Virus record (IMG/VR): IMGVR_UViG_3300042907_001243
Span: 1-30,568 of that record
Length of the DNA: 30,568 bases
Origin: a virus
Strand: one strand, 5' to 3'
Within the stretch, counting starts at the first letter, position 1, and every line of letters begins with the position of its first letter. The notes under the pieces were generated by a model. The model worked only from the letters and a program-made list of their open reading frames with translations, did not search any database and was not told the DNA's origin. The position numbers and the translations under genes were made by a program. Shown one piece after another: positions 29,991-30,568 of this stretch.

Positions 29991-30405
29991 CATCTACTCC
30001 AATACCGTGTGCTTTCTCTGCACATAAAAAACCTTCAATAAAACCATATCTATAGTCAAGAGTATCCAAAGTTTTGGATTGTATTTCTAAATTGGCTATA
30101 TCTTCATTGCTAAGCGGTTTGCGTTTGGGCGGTGCAAATTCTTCAATATAACAAATGGCATCTTCTAATAGTATTAACGCCTCACCCTCATCGGTTTGGA
30201 ACATTTCCGAATCAAATGCACTCTGAAAGTGTTCTATTAAAGTTTCTTTCCAAGCCACAGGTTCTTGCTCAGGTTGGGCGAGGAGTTCTATAATCTGCTC
30301 TATTACAGATAAGCGAGTGTCCTCGTCCTGAAATTTGTCAATGTGTAAATGAGCATCTTCCAATGCTATTAACGCCATTGCTAGTAACTCTCTTTCTTTA
30401 CTCAT
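29977..30405 (-). CDS. Hypothetical early phage protein with HGIGVDDE tail
   Basis: A 142-residue acidic helical protein. The N-terminal half has ERELLAMALIALEDAHLHID; the middle has LAQPEQEPVAWKETL, a short motif common in hypothetical prophage proteins; the end has PPKRKPLSNEDIANL and EGFLCAEKAHGIGVDDETV. The C-terminal module PLS-E-I...EKAHGIGVDDE is shared with the next upstream gene, showing the two are related by duplication. Start at ATG 30405, 6 nt after GGAG; the ORF is open further upstream to 30480. No known function. Confidence 0.6.
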   Translation of the reverse strand: MSKERELLAMALIALEDAHLHIDKFQDEDTRLSVIEQIIELLAQPEQEPVAWKETLIEHFQSAFDSEMFQTDEGEALILLEDAICYIEEFAPPKRKPLSNEDIANLEIQSKTLDTLDYRYGFIEGFLCAEKAHGIGVDDETV

Positions 30406-30433
30406 CATCAACTCCAATACCGTGTGCTTTCTC
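29988..30433 (-). repeat. 31-bp duplicated stop-to-start junction, two copies
   Basis: Copies at 29988-30018 and 30403-30433 differ at one base. Each encodes the EKAHGIGVDDE end of one gene and, in another frame, the GGAG and double ATG of the next. The unit duplicated was therefore the end of a gene with the following translation-initiation site. Confidence 0.85.
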
Positions 30434-30568
30434 AATAGTTTTTGCAAATGCGATAGTGGGGGACATATCACCAATAACAAAAGTATTCCTAAAAAAGTCT
30501 TGGTATAGCTTTAAAATTTCCTCATCACTCAAAGGCTCACGTTTAGGCTCTTGCTTTGCCTTTTCATA
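30398..30568 (-). CDS. Partial early protein, related to its neighbour
   Basis: Only the last 56 codons lie in the window; the 5' end is beyond its edge. Visible sequence includes KQEPKREPLSDEEILKLYQD, then MSPTIAFAKTIEKAHGIGVD and DE before the stop. The PLSDEEI...FAKTIEKAHGI pattern is common in small prophage proteins of unknown role. It shares its final ~11 residues and the flanking ribosome site with the following gene. Confidence 0.6.
   Translation of the reverse strand, partial: YEKAKQEPKREPLSDEEILKLYQDFFRNTFVIGDMSPTIAFAKTIEKAHGIGVDDE

Noticed and set aside
1-30568. Closed circular genome joined at the window ends
   Set aside because: Joining the ends leaves the gene at 30398-30568 without an in-frame start after an upstream stop, and no terminal repeat is visible. 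Some sequence is probably missing between the ends.
1-30568. tRNA genes, CRISPR arrays or insertion sequences
   Set aside because: No cloverleaf, no spaced direct-repeat array and no transposase reading frame was recognised on either strand.

Overview
The window is almost entirely one temperate, podovirus-type bacteriophage genome of roughly 40% GC. Its gene families (CI/Cro-type immunity region, O-like initiator, NinB, DUF1364 and DUF1064 nucleases, SU10/BPP-1-type major capsid protein, tyrosine integrase, PrtN-like protein) point to a proteobacterial, probably gammaproteobacterial, host. I cannot name the host from sequence alone. The late-gene order and the retroelement at its end resemble Bordetella phage BPP-1. 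The centrepiece is a complete diversity-generating retroelement (DGR).

Layout. (1) 1-461: immunity region. A leftward CI-like repressor is cut by the window edge; it is separated from a rightward Cro-like gene by three TACC-N4-GGTA operator sites spaced exactly 25 bp apart. (2) 662-4315: a small regulator, a candidate leftward short RNA (888-936), two ParB-fold proteins, an O-like initiator carrying iteron-like repeats, a P-position protein and a small ORF. (3) 4312-6026: nin-like region with NinB, DUF1364 and DUF1064 nucleases, two tiny membrane proteins and two small zinc-ribbon proteins, several of them very short ORFs. (4) 6029-9403: endolysin, a 2OG-Fe(II) oxygenase-like protein, small and large terminase, and a holin/lipoprotein/small membrane protein cluster. 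(5) 9403-15050: portal, scaffold, major capsid protein, putative decoration protein and adaptor. (6) 15054-24417: S74-chaperone tail fibre, a large tail protein, a GNAT-like protein, a cupin-like protein, and Gly/Ala/Gln-rich putative internal or ejection proteins. (7) 24441-27556: the DGR, in the order target gene with variable repeat (VR), avd, template repeat (TR), reverse transcriptase, followed by an overlapping unknown ORF. (8) 27945-30568, minus strand: a secreted NPYG-repeat protein, integrase, PrtN-like protein, a zinc-ribbon protein and two related HGIGVDDE-tailed proteins, the last cut by the window edge.

How it works together. The repressor/Cro switch selects lysogeny or lytic growth. 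The initiator and the helper beside it replicate the genome. The rightward late genes build the virion and lyse the cell. The DGR reverse-transcribes TR with adenine-specific errors and writes the result into the 3' end of the C-type-lectin-like target gene, presumably changing host-receptor binding. In the present copy VR differs from TR at 14 positions of 115, and every one is an adenine in TR (8 A to G, 3 A to T, 3 A to C).

Between cistrons there is a recurring small hairpin with a GNRA-type tetraloop beside several start codons. The late genes run directly into the int region with no host DNA between them, as in the non-integrated lambda map. The two window ends do not join into sensible reading frames, so the window is not shown to be a closed genome.
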